A stretch of DNA of 64,000 bases from an uncultured Acetatifactor sp. (GTDB lineage Bacteria; Bacillota; Clostridia; Lachnospirales; Lachnospiraceae), in contig CAJUFB010000006.1 in the NCBI GenBank assembly GCA_910585805.1, positions 34,866 through 98,865 of the forward strand, given 5' to 3'. Both the position numbers and the translations under genes were made by a program. The notes under the pieces are model-generated. The model saw nothing but the letters and a program-made list of their open reading frames with translations. It made no database searches and was not told the DNA's origin. How positions within the stretch are numbered: the first letter of the stretch is position 1; every line of letters begins with the position of its first letter. Below are positions 45,916 through 53,333 of this stretch, in pieces.

Positions 45916-46789
45916 CACATACTCCTGCAGGAATCTCAAAATAAGTGGTTACAACTCCCCCGTTTTCAATACACTTTATATGCGTTGCCTTATCCTCCAG
46001 CCGGCTGACAAGCATTTCCTGTTTTTCTCTGTCCAGTATAACCTCTGTTGTTTCAGGATCCAGTAAGTTTCTCGATGCCCAGTAACGTTTTTTATTAAAT
46101 GCGACCTGTACCAGATCTTTGGATATATACTTTGCAATGTATTTTGTGACTTTCGCCTGATCACCGATTCTGGTGGCCGTGCTCCATCCAAGCTTATATG
46201 CACCGACATTATAAATCAAATTTCCTTTAGTATCGGTTTTACCAGAAGGGACAAACTGAAGGCCGTCGCAGTTCCGGAAAAGACCGTGAAAGTGAAAACG
46301 ACCCGATTCATGCTTTTCAGGTACGATTATGTAGCCTATGTCAGGAGAAGAGCGGCGTATAAGGTCAATCCAGTTTTTCAGACTTTTTACCACTCTAGTA
46401 TAGTCGAAGGAATCAACTTTATCAGGATCAAAGGTAAGAGTGATAAACCAGTCCCATGTATTCGCCCGGGATTTCTGGTAAACCGCATTGATGGTTCTTC
46501 CCATGCTGGAGGCAATGGAGCGCTTCTTTTTTCTTAAAATTTCATCCTCATCCCATTCCACAGGTGCTTTTTCCTCTCTTTCCGTAAAGGGATTGTACCA
46601 GGTATCACAGTACCCATACTTTACACGCTCATAAACATAATCACCAAGTTCTGTATCCCATAAAGGGTAAGGCTGTGGATCACCATCCTTATCCAGATGG
46701 TCATCAGGCTTGTCATGGTACCCGACAATGGTATCATACACACGTACCTGCCAGCCGGATGGATACTTGAAAAACTTGACGTTATACAA
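45902..46789 (-). CDS. Rolling-circle replication initiator (HUH endonuclease)
   Basis: 295 residues from TTG 46789, preceded by AAGGGGTGG; a GTG three codons earlier is possible. HUH family motifs in order: WFITLTFDP (motif 1), the metal-binding HFH in SGRFHFHGLF, and the tyrosine motif VTKYIAKYISK. It nicks the phage origin and primes rolling-circle synthesis, like inovirus pII. Expected target is the hairpin region at 51955-52500. Confidence 0.88.
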   Translation of the reverse strand: MYNVKFFKYPSGWQVRVYDTIVGYHDKPDDHLDKDGDPQPYPLWDTELGDYVYERVKYGYCDTWYNPFTEREEKAPVEWDEDEILRKKKRSIASSMGRTINAVYQKSRANTWDWFITLTFDPDKVDSFDYTRVVKSLKNWIDLIRRSSPDIGYIIVPEKHESGRFHFHGLFRNCDGLQFVPSGKTDTKGNLIYNVGAYKLGWSTATRIGDQAKVTKYIAKYISKDLVQVAFNKKRYWASRNLLDPETTEVILDREKQEMLVSRLEDKATHIKCIENGGVVTTYFEIPAGVCDEEW

Positions 46790-46874
46790 TATATCCACCC
46801 CTTAAAATAAACGAAATTTTAGTAAAAAACGCTTAAGTGTTGCTATAGTCAAGTATAAGGGAAATCCGAACCCC

Positions 46875-47723
46875 TTATTTTTTCCATCTCATAAATCTGT
46901 GAACGGAATTATGTAAATTTATGTTTTTCCGTCTTTTTGCGTTTTTCTTTCCGACCCGCGCGCCTGCTAAAGCGACGGCGCGCCGGGCGGAAAGCTTCAG
47001 GGTAAGAAGAACACGAAGGAAGGAATTAGGATTATAACAATGCCTGACAGCTTCCGGGGTCTCCTGATACACTGATTCCACAAAGGGAAGAACAGGAGCA
47101 TCAAAAGAATCATAAAACTTTACCCAGTTGGGAATATAGGTAAAAATAGCGGACTTTGCCCCAAAAAGGGAGTACCAGACAGGGACAAAGTCAATATCAT
47201 CAGCAATACGGGCTTCAGAATCACCAGAAGGATGGACAATGGTAATCAGGCGCCTGATTTTACGAGCAACAGAAATAAAACCCATATGACAGTTGCACAG
47301 GTACATTTCATCCATCAGATTACGGAGTTTTAAATCAATGTCATTGGTCTGACTGAACAGCCATACAGTCACATGATAATGACGCTGAAGCTTAAACCAG
47401 TCACGCACTTCCGGCCGGAAAGCCTTAAAATTTCTGTTATCCCAGATCATACCCACCTCATCGATAAAAACCACCGATTCAGGAGGAAATGTAAAGTTTC
47501 CAATCTGCTGCACATCAAACATATGAGCACCGGGAATATAAACAGTAGAATATACCACCTTACCTTTACGCATATACTGTACAGCTTTCTTTACCAGCAG
47601 AGTGGTCTTACCGGATCCTTTTTTCCCGAAAACTAAACAAAGCTTATAAGGATTACGGTACTTATAGGCCATAACGGCGCAGAATACAATAAGTGTGATG
47701 AAGCAGACCAAAAAGTAAATCAT
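46875..47723 (-). CDS. Zot/pI-type phage assembly ATPase
   Basis: 282 residues. N-terminal membrane helix, Walker A FGKKGSGKTTLL (residues 33-41), Walker B SVVFIDEVGMIW about 50 residues later, and a basic C-terminus. This is the zonular-occludens-toxin domain, the hallmark inovirus morphogenesis protein that drives extrusion through the membrane. Unlike classic pI/Zot, there is no clear membrane helix in the middle, and the organism has only one membrane to cross. Start ATGA-overlaps the preceding small gene. Confidence 0.9.
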   Translation of the reverse strand: MIYFLVCFITLIVFCAVMAYKYRNPYKLCLVFGKKGSGKTTLLVKKAVQYMRKGKVVYSTVYIPGAHMFDVQQIGNFTFPPESVVFIDEVGMIWDNRNFKAFRPEVRDWFKLQRHYHVTVWLFSQTNDIDLKLRNLMDEMYLCNCHMGFISVARKIRRLITIVHPSGDSEARIADDIDFVPVWYSLFGAKSAIFTYIPNWVKFYDSFDAPVLPFVESVYQETPEAVRHCYNPNSFLRVLLTLKLSARRAVALAGARVGKKNAKRRKNINLHNSVHRFMRWKK

Positions 47724-47866
47724 TTATGTATCCCCCTTATAATCCGGATCAAGAAAAGAGCCGCCACAACCGCCATATAAAAAATGAGCAGCGCAACAAT
47801 GATATCCACGTCAACCCTGCTGCAGGCCGAGACGATTAACTGTATCATCTGTTTCAGTAAGTCCAT
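47720..47866 (-). CDS. 48-residue phage membrane protein upstream of zot
   Basis: ATG after GGAGGG; sequence MDLLKQMIQLIVSAC... with a strong helix VDIIVALLIFYMAVVAALFLI and a basic tail RIIRGIHK. Stop overlaps the zot start (ATGA). Size and topology fit a minor coat or assembly partner. Too short for most gene finders. Confidence 0.7.
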   Translation of the reverse strand: MDLLKQMIQLIVSACSRVDVDIIVALLIFYMAVVAALFLIRIIRGIHK

Positions 47867-47895
47867 AATCCCTCCATTGGTTAAAATACACAAAG

Positions 47896-47940
47896 TTTTC
47901 TGCTGCAGTAACGCCGATCAGAAGTTACTGCAGCAGGAAA
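47896..47940 (-). terminator. 17-bp hairpin right after the coat gene
   Basis: CTGCTGCAGTAAC (47900-47912) / GTTACTGCAGCAG (47924-47936), extended by T/A pairs. No T-run on the - strand. In M13 a terminator follows gene VIII and limits downstream expression; the same placement here supports a partial terminator or RNA-processing site. Confidence 0.55.
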
Positions 47941-47942
47941 AA

Positions 47943-48200
47943 TTATGCACTATGCCAGATACGCATAAGAAAGCCGATTCCGGCGCCTGCGATGGTAATG
48001 ATGAAAAATACGAGAATCACAGGATTACTGGTCACAAAGGTCAGGTAGCTTGTCATGGTGGTAATCACCCAGGTAACAAACTCAGTAGCAGCCGAGAGGA
48101 TAGCAGATAAGGAACTGTTAGCACTACCACCACCGGAAGAAGCCGCCAGATACCAGGCCTGCGGACCATAAAGAGCAGCTGAAGCCATAAAAGATGCCAT
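47943..48200 (-). CDS. Probable major coat protein (pVIII-like)
   Basis: 85 residues: small-residue-rich N-terminal segment (AASSGGGSANSSLSAILSAA), then two hydrophobic stretches, the last (PVILVFFIITIAGAGIGFLM) followed by RIWHSA. A short protein with a C-terminal helix and basic end fits a filamentous major coat protein. The strong hairpin after the gene agrees with a highly expressed message. No sequence similarity was claimed. Confidence 0.55.
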   Translation of the reverse strand: MASFMASAALYGPQAWYLAASSGGGSANSSLSAILSAATEFVTWVITTMTSYLTFVTSNPVILVFFIITIAGAGIGFLMRIWHSA

Positions 48201-48217
48201 AATAAAACCTCACTTTC

Positions 48218-48379
48218 TTAAATACTATTAATCAAAGCTCTGAAGAGCCTGACAACCTTTTTTAAAATTGGAAAACAGATAATGGCAAAACCGAGGAAAT
48301 TCCAGGTGCCGAAGGCCGACCAAAGCTTTTCCGCGACGGATATAAGCCATACACCTACCTGGTTAAAGTCAGATACCAT
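48218..48379 (-). CDS. 53-residue phage membrane protein
   Basis: Start ATG preceded by GGAGGTGA; MVSDFNQVGVWLISVAEKL..., helix NFLGFAIICFPIL and a basic tail. Its start overlaps the stop of the upstream gene by one base (TGATG). Candidate minor coat or pVII/pIX-like protein. Confidence 0.65.
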   Translation of the reverse strand: MVSDFNQVGVWLISVAEKLWSAFGTWNFLGFAIICFPILKKVVRLFRALINSI

Positions 48380-48537
48380 CAGTGATCACCTCCGAAAATA
48401 CGGTAAAGGAGCAGCCGCAGGAGACGAAAAACCTCACTCATTACCCAGACAGTCACAAGACCGGAAAAAACAAACTGTAAATCCGGCGGCACCCCTGATA
48501 AATCAGAAATGCCAAGTAACTGTAAAATCTGCTGCAT
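48379..48537 (-). CDS. 52-residue phage protein
   Basis: MQQILQLLGISDLSGVPPDL... followed by a hydrophobic stretch FVFSGLVTVWVM and a basic Leu/Arg-rich tail. TGATG overlaps on both sides with neighbours show translational coupling. Confidence 0.65.
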   Translation of the reverse strand: MQQILQLLGISDLSGVPPDLQFVFSGLVTVWVMSEVFRLLRLLLYRIFGGDH

Positions 48538-49340
48538 CAATTTCTACCACCTCCCCGGAAAATTAAGGATAATATGACAGCTGCGGCCGCCAGAAAAAGG
48601 AATCCGACCACCGGAAACGGGCTGTCAATATCAAATTCAGCATAACCATCAACAATATTTGTGTATAAAAATACATTAGTACCATAGGGCACAGAATAAC
48701 TGTCATAATGGGACTTTACATACTGGTAATAATTTGTGGACGAGGTTCGTATGTAATTAACCTCAATCCTGTCCACATCTGTAAATTCCATCCGGTTCTG
48801 GGATGCATTCTTTTCTCCTGAAACACCAATGTATAAAACCATGGACTGAGAGTAAGAAGAATCCGACTTAAAAGCCATATACTTATAATGCGAAGGATAC
48901 CCACGGGCAACATCCTCCAGATACTGCAGAGACGTGGAGTTTGGAAGCCCGGTTACATTCGCATTGGTAACGGAGCGGGAAGCATCCCATTCATCCAGAG
49001 ATAGTTCCTCTTCCGGCATATCGGGGTAGATATAGATATCTCCGAAAGTCGTCAGGGACAGGCCACCTGTAAGATCCGGGAAAGGAGAAGACAGCCCAGG
49101 AGACGGGGAAGGGAAAATAAGCTCCCCGGTTACCAGATCAATAAACGGATCAGGAGAAGGCACAGGCGGAGCCGCAGATTCATAAGCCGCATCCCCCAAA
49201 GCAGTACCATATCCGTCTTCACCCTGCGGAGCTGGCGTACCATCCGGGACAGAATAAAGGGAACCATCCTCAGAAGGAAAAGGAGTAACATCAGGGTTAT
49301 TATTATATATAAGGTCACCATTTTCACTAACATCAAACAA
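48537..49340 (-). CDS. Phage surface protein with C-terminal membrane anchor
   Basis: 267 residues from TTG after AGGAGG. Residues 15-105 are Pro/Asp/Ser-rich and acidic, the middle part is beta-like and Tyr/Ser-rich, and the C-terminus is one membrane helix (VVGFLFLAAAAVILSLIF) with a basic end GGGRN. No N-terminal signal peptide. This resembles anchored tip proteins (pIII or pVI role), but no domain match is claimed. Confidence 0.6.
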   Translation of the reverse strand: MFDVSENGDLIYNNNPDVTPFPSEDGSLYSVPDGTPAPQGEDGYGTALGDAAYESAAPPVPSPDPFIDLVTGELIFPSPSPGLSSPFPDLTGGLSLTTFGDIYIYPDMPEEELSLDEWDASRSVTNANVTGLPNSTSLQYLEDVARGYPSHYKYMAFKSDSSYSQSMVLYIGVSGEKNASQNRMEFTDVDRIEVNYIRTSSTNYYQYVKSHYDSYSVPYGTNVFLYTNIVDGYAEFDIDSPFPVVGFLFLAAAAVILSLIFRGGGRN

Positions 49341-49341
49341 T

Positions 49342-49512
49342 TTATTTCCTCCTGTCCCTTAAATAATCGGTATAGTTAACAATATCTTCCACTGCATAAG
49401 TCACCGCCTTATAAACAACAGCAGCCACACAGGTAAAAGAAAAAAGAGCAACCGAAAAATAAATAACACATGTGGAAAGGCCCGTAACAAAATCAAAATG
49501 TTTCCTGAACAC
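49342..49512 (-). CDS. 56-residue phage membrane protein
   Basis: GTG start sharing a base with the preceding TAG; GGAGGG upstream. MFRKHFDFVTGLSTCV..., helix IYFSVALFSFTCVAAVVY and a charged tail YLRDRRK. Confidence 0.65.
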   Translation of the reverse strand: MFRKHFDFVTGLSTCVIYFSVALFSFTCVAAVVYKAVTYAVEDIVNYTDYLRDRRK

Positions 49513-49670
49513 TATCTTACCCTCCGAATCACAAAATCTATAATGATGCCGATAACCGCAATGGCAATCAGGACAGTTCCGGCAGATACGGCACCATATA
49601 CGGGCATGCGCAGGAGGAAAGACAGACAATCAGCAAAAAAAGCCATTAGTGCATTAATCCAGTCAAGCAT
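49512..49670 (-). CDS. 52-residue phage membrane protein
   Basis: MLDWINALMAFFADCLSF..., C-terminal helix GTVLIAIAVIGIIIDFVI and tail RRVR, an arrangement common in filamentous coat proteins. GGGGG lies 6 nt before the ATG. An alternative candidate for the major or a minor coat protein. Confidence 0.65.
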   Translation of the reverse strand: MLDWINALMAFFADCLSFLLRMPVYGAVSAGTVLIAIAVIGIIIDFVIRRVR

Positions 49671-49672
49671 AC

Positions 49673-49891
49673 TCAACCCCCATGATTAATAATCTGGTAA
49701 ACAATGGACATACCTATAACCGCAAGTACAAACACCTGAAGAAAAACGGGCAGGTAAGCCACAACAGCGGCCAGAAAGGTCAGGGAGGACGTCAGCATCA
49801 CAAAAAAGTGCAGAAGCCCCGAAAAAAAGTTAATGATAAAATCTATGACAGTCGAAAGGAACTGTACAACTCCATCAAAGAAGGCAAACAT
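49673..49891 (-). CDS. 72-residue phage membrane protein with two helices
   Basis: Two hydrophobic blocks: FLSTVIDFIINFFSGLLHFFVML and LPVFLQVFVLAVIGMSIVY. GGGAGG 7 nt upstream of the ATG. Size and topology fit a pVI-like or accessory envelope protein. Confidence 0.65.
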   Translation of the reverse strand: MFAFFDGVVQFLSTVIDFIINFFSGLLHFFVMLTSSLTFLAAVVAYLPVFLQVFVLAVIGMSIVYQIINHGG

Positions 49892-49893
49892 GT

Positions 49894-51156
49894 CTATCCT
49901 CCCTTCCCGTCACCGCCAGTGGAAAAGCGGTAAAGGCCAATAATTTTGGATGCAATCATGACAACCAGAGAAATGGTAACTATCATGCCGAATACGCCGG
50001 ATTTTATATAAAGCTGCTGCATCAGGCCCGAGACGAAGGAAAGAGAAGAAGCAATGGTAACGAGGGATGCAGCAGCACTGGTAAAGTCAACCGCATCAAA
50101 ATAACCCGTGGCGGAGCCGAAAAGGTTATCTTCCGTTTCCTGCAGCTCTTTCTGTGAATCATCAAAGCGTTCATTGTCGGAACCCTGAGAAGTGGAGTCG
50201 TAGGAATTCATAATATCATCCGCATTTTTATTGGCAGTATTAATTTCATTTGTACTGTTAACATTCAGTCGGTTAGTTACACGGGTTTCTATACTTAAAA
50301 GGTTATCAAGCAGATCCCTGTGATTCGCATTGGCATTGTCTATTTCATTCTGACTGAATTCCTTGAGCTTTCCATTCTGCAGGGCAAAATCAGAATAAAT
50401 CTGCTGAGCAAGCCATTCTGTATTTGTTCTGTCGGCAGCGGTCTGAGAAGAAATTTTATCTGAGATTCCGAACAAATCACTGTGAATCATGGATGCAAGC
50501 GGATCCACATCATTAATACTGGAACTGAATTGCAGCTGCCCAGGACTATCAACAGGCGCAGGAGCAGAATAACCAATATAAGAATAAGAAGAACCAAAAA
50601 GGCTTGCCTTACCATAAGCAGAAACTTTCATATTCATAGTCAGAGAAAACCTCTCACCTATACCCTTCATGCGATAATTATCGAAATTAAAAATAAGGGC
50701 ATAGGCAAAAGAATCAACACCATGCACAAAAGGCAAAATAGAGCAATTCACACCGTCAGGAAGCTCAGAATGCTGTATAGTGACAGTAGGCATATTACCG
50801 GACTGGAGACCAGTAGTTTGAGTATTTTTCTGAAACCTCAGGATAACGGAAGCATATCCATTTGCAAAACGGGCAAGAGGATAATTGTTATTCTTTTCAA
50901 ACGAACCTGCAACAGTAAAATCACCGGAAAAAATATACGGCACTTCAGAATCACGATCAGTACCATCCTTCGCATAATTACCAAAGAAAAAAAGATCAGC
51001 CTTAAGATTTGTGTTAGAAAGGGAGATGGTCAGATCACCAAGCACCCCTTCAGCGGACACATACAAAGGAGTAATAAAAAACAAAATAACGGCCATGCAC
51101 AGAGAAACCAAAATCCTGAAAAGAGAACCAGAAAAGATTTTATTTCTCTGAAGCAT
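49894..51156 (-). CDS. Probable adsorption/surface protein (pIII-like) with signal peptide
   Basis: 420 residues from the ATG after AGGAGG. Signal peptide (LFRILVSLCMAVILFFITPLYVSA, cleavage near residue 35), a beta-rich domain to about 210, a helical Asn/Asp-rich linker (TNEINTANKNADDIMNSYD), and a C-terminal membrane helix (FGMIVTISLVVMIASKIIGLY). Signal, globular head, flexible linker and C-terminal anchor is the plan of inovirus pIII. The receptor is unknown. Confidence 0.7.
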   Translation of the reverse strand: MLQRNKIFSGSLFRILVSLCMAVILFFITPLYVSAEGVLGDLTISLSNTNLKADLFFFGNYAKDGTDRDSEVPYIFSGDFTVAGSFEKNNNYPLARFANGYASVILRFQKNTQTTGLQSGNMPTVTIQHSELPDGVNCSILPFVHGVDSFAYALIFNFDNYRMKGIGERFSLTMNMKVSAYGKASLFGSSYSYIGYSAPAPVDSPGQLQFSSSINDVDPLASMIHSDLFGISDKISSQTAADRTNTEWLAQQIYSDFALQNGKLKEFSQNEIDNANANHRDLLDNLLSIETRVTNRLNVNSTNEINTANKNADDIMNSYDSTSQGSDNERFDDSQKELQETEDNLFGSATGYFDAVDFTSAAASLVTIASSLSFVSGLMQQLYIKSGVFGMIVTISLVVMIASKIIGLYRFSTGGDGKGG

Positions 51157-51173
51157 GACCGCCACCTCCTGAA

Positions 51174-51449
51174 CTAAAGTTTTAAACTGAAAGGCTTATC
51201 AGGTGTTTTCCAGATAATATCCTCTACTTTGCCATAACGGTTATAAACCGGAGTGATAACAGAACCAAAGGGAATAGTTTTCGCGGTTCCATAGCCGGGT
51301 TTCTTTTCGTGAATGTAAAAACGTTCCACATGAGTTCCATTGACGGGATCAGGGGTATCCTCCAGAAGATGGAGAGTGATACCGGTCACCTGGTTACCAT
51401 CAGAACCCTTAAAGCTTGATTCATTACGTCCTGCTAAAATAAGTGCCAT
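51174..51449 (-). CDS. Probable phage ssDNA-binding protein (pV-like)
   Basis: 91 residues, no hydrophobic helix, beta-rich with basic residues (HVERFYIHEKKPGYGTAK...). First gene of the structural operon and of the size of inovirus gene V proteins (about 87 residues). The function is inferred from size, composition and position. Confidence 0.5.
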   Translation of the reverse strand: MALILAGRNESSFKGSDGNQVTGITLHLLEDTPDPVNGTHVERFYIHEKKPGYGTAKTIPFGSVITPVYNRYGKVEDIIWKTPDKPFSLKL

Positions 51450-51659
51450 TTTGTTTTACCTCATTTCTTCTTGTAGTTGATCATCGTTTACAATGGTCTT
51501 TGGGTTGACAGGTTACGAGTCCAGAGGATAAAATAGAATGGAGTATATCTATCTTCAGGTAAAGGTACCGACAAAACCGGACAGACTAGATTTTTGAAAA
51601 CTAAGGGAAAACAAAAATGAAAGATCTGCCCGGGCTTGTGGTACCGCTCTTACTGGACA

Positions 51660-51747
51660 AGAAAAGGATAACACAACTATACACAAAGTGTAAATAAACA
51701 CTTTACACAAAGTTTAAGAAAATTTTATGTCAACTATGCACAAAGTG
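51660..51747. promoter_or_regulatory. Operator cluster and promoter region of the phage structural operon
   Basis: Copies of the dyad: ACTATACACAAAGTG (51676-51690), ACTTTACACAAAGTT (51700-51714) and ACTATGCACAAAGTG (51733-51747), the first two 24 bp apart. On the - strand TTTACA plus a 17-bp spacer overlaps the first copy, exactly as at 53.6 kb, although the -10 is poor. The third copy abuts the Shine-Dalgarno of the RHH gene on the + strand. Confidence 0.65.
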
Positions 51748-51756
51748 GGAGGAAAA

Positions 51757-51954
51757 ATGAAATTTAATAAAGTAAAGTACGATAACGAATATGCCAAAAA
51801 CAACTATGACAGAATAGCATTAAACGTAGCAAAAGGAGACAAGGAAAAAATAAAAAAACATGCAATAAGAAAAGGATATGAAAACATAACAGAATACATC
51901 AAAGCCTTAATTTATCAAGATATGAATGGGGGGGGTACTGAAAGAGAAAAATAG
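51757..51954 (+). CDS. Ribbon-helix-helix phage regulator
   Basis: 65 residues from the ATG after GGGAGG. A beta strand (YDRIALNVAKGD) is followed by helices (KEKIKKHAIRKGY, ITEYIKALIYQDM), the Arc/CopG-like fold. Transcribed divergently from the structural operon. Probable repressor acting on the CACTnTG-CA-CAnAGTG dyads next to its own start and at 53.6 kb. Confidence 0.75.
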   Translation: MKFNKVKYDNEYAKNNYDRIALNVAKGDKEKIKKHAIRKGYENITEYIKALIYQDMNGGGTEREK

Positions 51955-52500
51955 TTCTTTATGCGTCATCTACCCCCAACCAAGATTTTCTAAGTGTGTA
52001 TCGCGAAGTGATGCGCTACGCACTAAGAAAATCTATCCTTCCCCCTACATGACACAGGTGAGGGGGAAGGAGAAAGTTTTACCCTGAAGCAAAGGCCGGC
52101 ACGCACCCTGAGCTTATATTCGCGGCCGGGAAAGGCATCCGGAACCGCTCTATAAGCTCCGGGCGTGCCGTGGTATCCGCTACCTTTACTTAAAGCTTCC
52201 GGCGGCAGTTTCCAGTGCCAGGCTTCCAGTTTTACTTTCATGCAAGTTTTCATCCCGTAAGCTTCCTGCAGCCGGATCAGTCGCCGTCACTCAACGAACG
52301 CTTACGCTAAGAACCGTTTCATTACCCAAATGTAGTCTTTCCGCCGGATCAGTCAAGGTCAAGGGCATGGGCGCGTAAAGAAAAAAGGCCGGAAACCGCA
52401 GGCTGCACTCCCGGGCCGGCGTTTCAGGTACCAGCGGCGGGAGCAGGCAGGGAACACCCTGCGGAGCCAGGCGCGATGCATGTAAAGAAGGATAGAAAAA
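51955..52500. other. Hairpin-rich non-coding region, candidate phage origin and packaging signal
   Basis: No convincing gene. Three strong hairpins in order: GATTTTCT...AGAAAATC around TCGCGAAGTGATGCG (about 51984-52033, 22-bp imperfect arms); CCTTCCCCCT/AGGGGGAAGG (52037-52046 / 52061-52070); and GGCACGC...GAGCTTATA/TATAAGCTC...GCGTGCC (52098-52118 / 52151-52169). More GC-rich dyads follow near 52387-52420. Inovirus intergenic regions carry (+) and (-) origins and the packaging hairpin. Confidence 0.65.
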
Positions 52501-52551
52501 TGTCAGGAAGTATGATATAATATCCGTGTTGTCCAACCGATACCCGACAAC
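52493..52551 (+). promoter_or_regulatory. Promoter and RBS-proximal hairpin of the small peptide gene
   Basis: TAGAAA (52493-52498), 17 bp, TATAAT (52516-52521). A leader hairpin GTTGTC...GACAAC (about 52528-52551) ends right at the GGGAGGAGG site, so translation could be controlled by folding. Confidence 0.55.
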
Positions 52552-52567
52552 GGGAGGAGGTGTTCAA

Positions 52568-52666
52568 ATGGAATTATTTTTCTCTTTTCTTGCTACTGTC
52601 GTAGGTGGAGTAGTTTGCCACTACATCATCAAATGGCTTGACAGTAACAATAAGGACAACAAATAG
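52568..52666 (+). CDS. 32-residue hydrophobic peptide, candidate type I (Fst-like) toxin
   Basis: Begins MELFFSFLATVVGGVV, continuing as one membrane helix and ending IIKWLDSNNKDNK. One helix plus a charged tail with a WL motif matches the layout of Fst/Ldr-type toxins (about 30 residues). Strong AGGAGG, own promoter, a structured 3' end and a convergent antisense promoter. Opposite strand to the phage structural genes. Toxicity is inferred, not shown. Confidence 0.65.
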   Translation: MELFFSFLATVVGGVVCHYIIKWLDSNNKDNK

Positions 52667-52758
52667 CCTGGTGGGTACTTTGCCACCGTAAAAAGAAAAG
52701 AAGAAGCCCCGGACTGTGCTGCAACACGGTTCGGGGTTTCGTTCTTTGTCCAGATGGA
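52655..52758 (+). terminator. 3' structured region of the peptide gene, second copy of the 100-bp repeat
   Basis: GGTGG/CCACC hairpin directly after the stop, then a terminator stem (52705-52718 / 52725-52739). Both strands have T-rich tails, so it can terminate convergent RNAs. About 80% identical to 45389-45490. Confidence 0.8.
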
Positions 52759-52778
52759 TTATTCTTCTCTTTTTGCCT
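52698..52778 (-). ncRNA. Candidate antisense antitoxin RNA
   Basis: A promoter on the - strand (52785-52813) would start RNA at about 52778. The bidirectional terminator at 52739-52705, with U-rich tail to about 52690, would end it after about 80 nt, entirely complementary to the peptide mRNA 3' region. This convergent layout is that of type I toxin-antitoxin loci. A palindrome TGCCTAAAGGCA covers the predicted start. Confidence 0.5.
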
Positions 52779-52784
52779 AAAGGC

Positions 52785-52813
52785 ATTATAGCATATGCAG
52801 ATTCTGATTACAA
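52785..52813 (-). promoter_or_regulatory. Antisense promoter facing the peptide gene
   Basis: On the - strand: TTGTAA (52813-52808), 17-bp spacer, perfect TATAAT (52790-52785). Confidence 0.65.
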
Positions 52814-52849
52814 GATACTTAAGAAGTTAATTTCTTAATTTACACATTT

Positions 52850-53053
52850 TTATTCATCCAGACTGCGATTTAAGTCTTCCAGCGAAGGCTCCGGCGGAGC
52901 AACATGATCACGATACAAAGGGCGAGGGCACCGATCAGGAGCAGGAACCATCCTGCAGTTACAGTACCCGCAAATAAGGTAATGCTGGGAGTTTGTACTG
53001 CGGGCTATCTGAAAACACCTGGGACAGACCAGTTTGATAGATGTACTAGACAA
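52850..53053 (-). CDS. Phage zinc-ribbon protein
   Basis: 67 residues from TTG 53053, after GAGGAGG and overlapping the previous stop (TTGTCTAG). Two CxxC pairs (LVCPRCFQ and ICGYCNCR) form a likely zinc ribbon; the tail is Pro-rich and acidic. It could bind nucleic acid or host RNA polymerase. Third gene of the accessory operon. Confidence 0.6.
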   Translation of the reverse strand: MSSTSIKLVCPRCFQIARSTNSQHYLICGYCNCRMVPAPDRCPRPLYRDHVAPPEPSLEDLNRSLDE

Positions 53054-53333
53054 AGGACGGCACCTCCTCTTTAGGTAATACAAATTCCGGAAAAGGAAAC
53101 TCTATATCCTCCGGTTCCGGAAGAGGAATCACATTTCCGTCAAAATCCAGTATCTTCAGTTCTATCAGGTCTTCGGAAAGATACATGCTGACAGAATAAA
53201 GATCATCGGATATAAGATCAAAAAGGTAAAAAGTTTCCACGGAACGAAGTATAGCCACAAAAGGGCGAGGGTTGCCATTTATGGCTTCCCGGTACCAGTG
53301 GAAGAGAGCAGAGCGGAGTTCCTTTTCACTCAT
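53046..53333 (-). CDS. Phage accessory protein, paralogue of the next gene upstream
   Basis: 95 residues from the ATG after GAGGAGGTG. The core LRSALFHWYREAINGN...ISDDLYSVSMYLSEDLIE aligns with the protein encoded just upstream; the tail is rich in Pro and Glu. Function unknown. Confidence 0.6.
   Translation of the reverse strand: MSEKELRSALFHWYREAINGNPRPFVAILRSVETFYLFDLISDDLYSVSMYLSEDLIELKILDFDGNVIPLPEPEDIEFPFPEFVLPKEEVPSFV

Noticed and set aside
52023..52536. Short - strand frames in the region between the RHH gene and the toxin gene
   Set aside because: They run through strong hairpins, lack ribosome sites and have Arg/Pro/Ser-rich compositions; the region is better explained as a phage origin.
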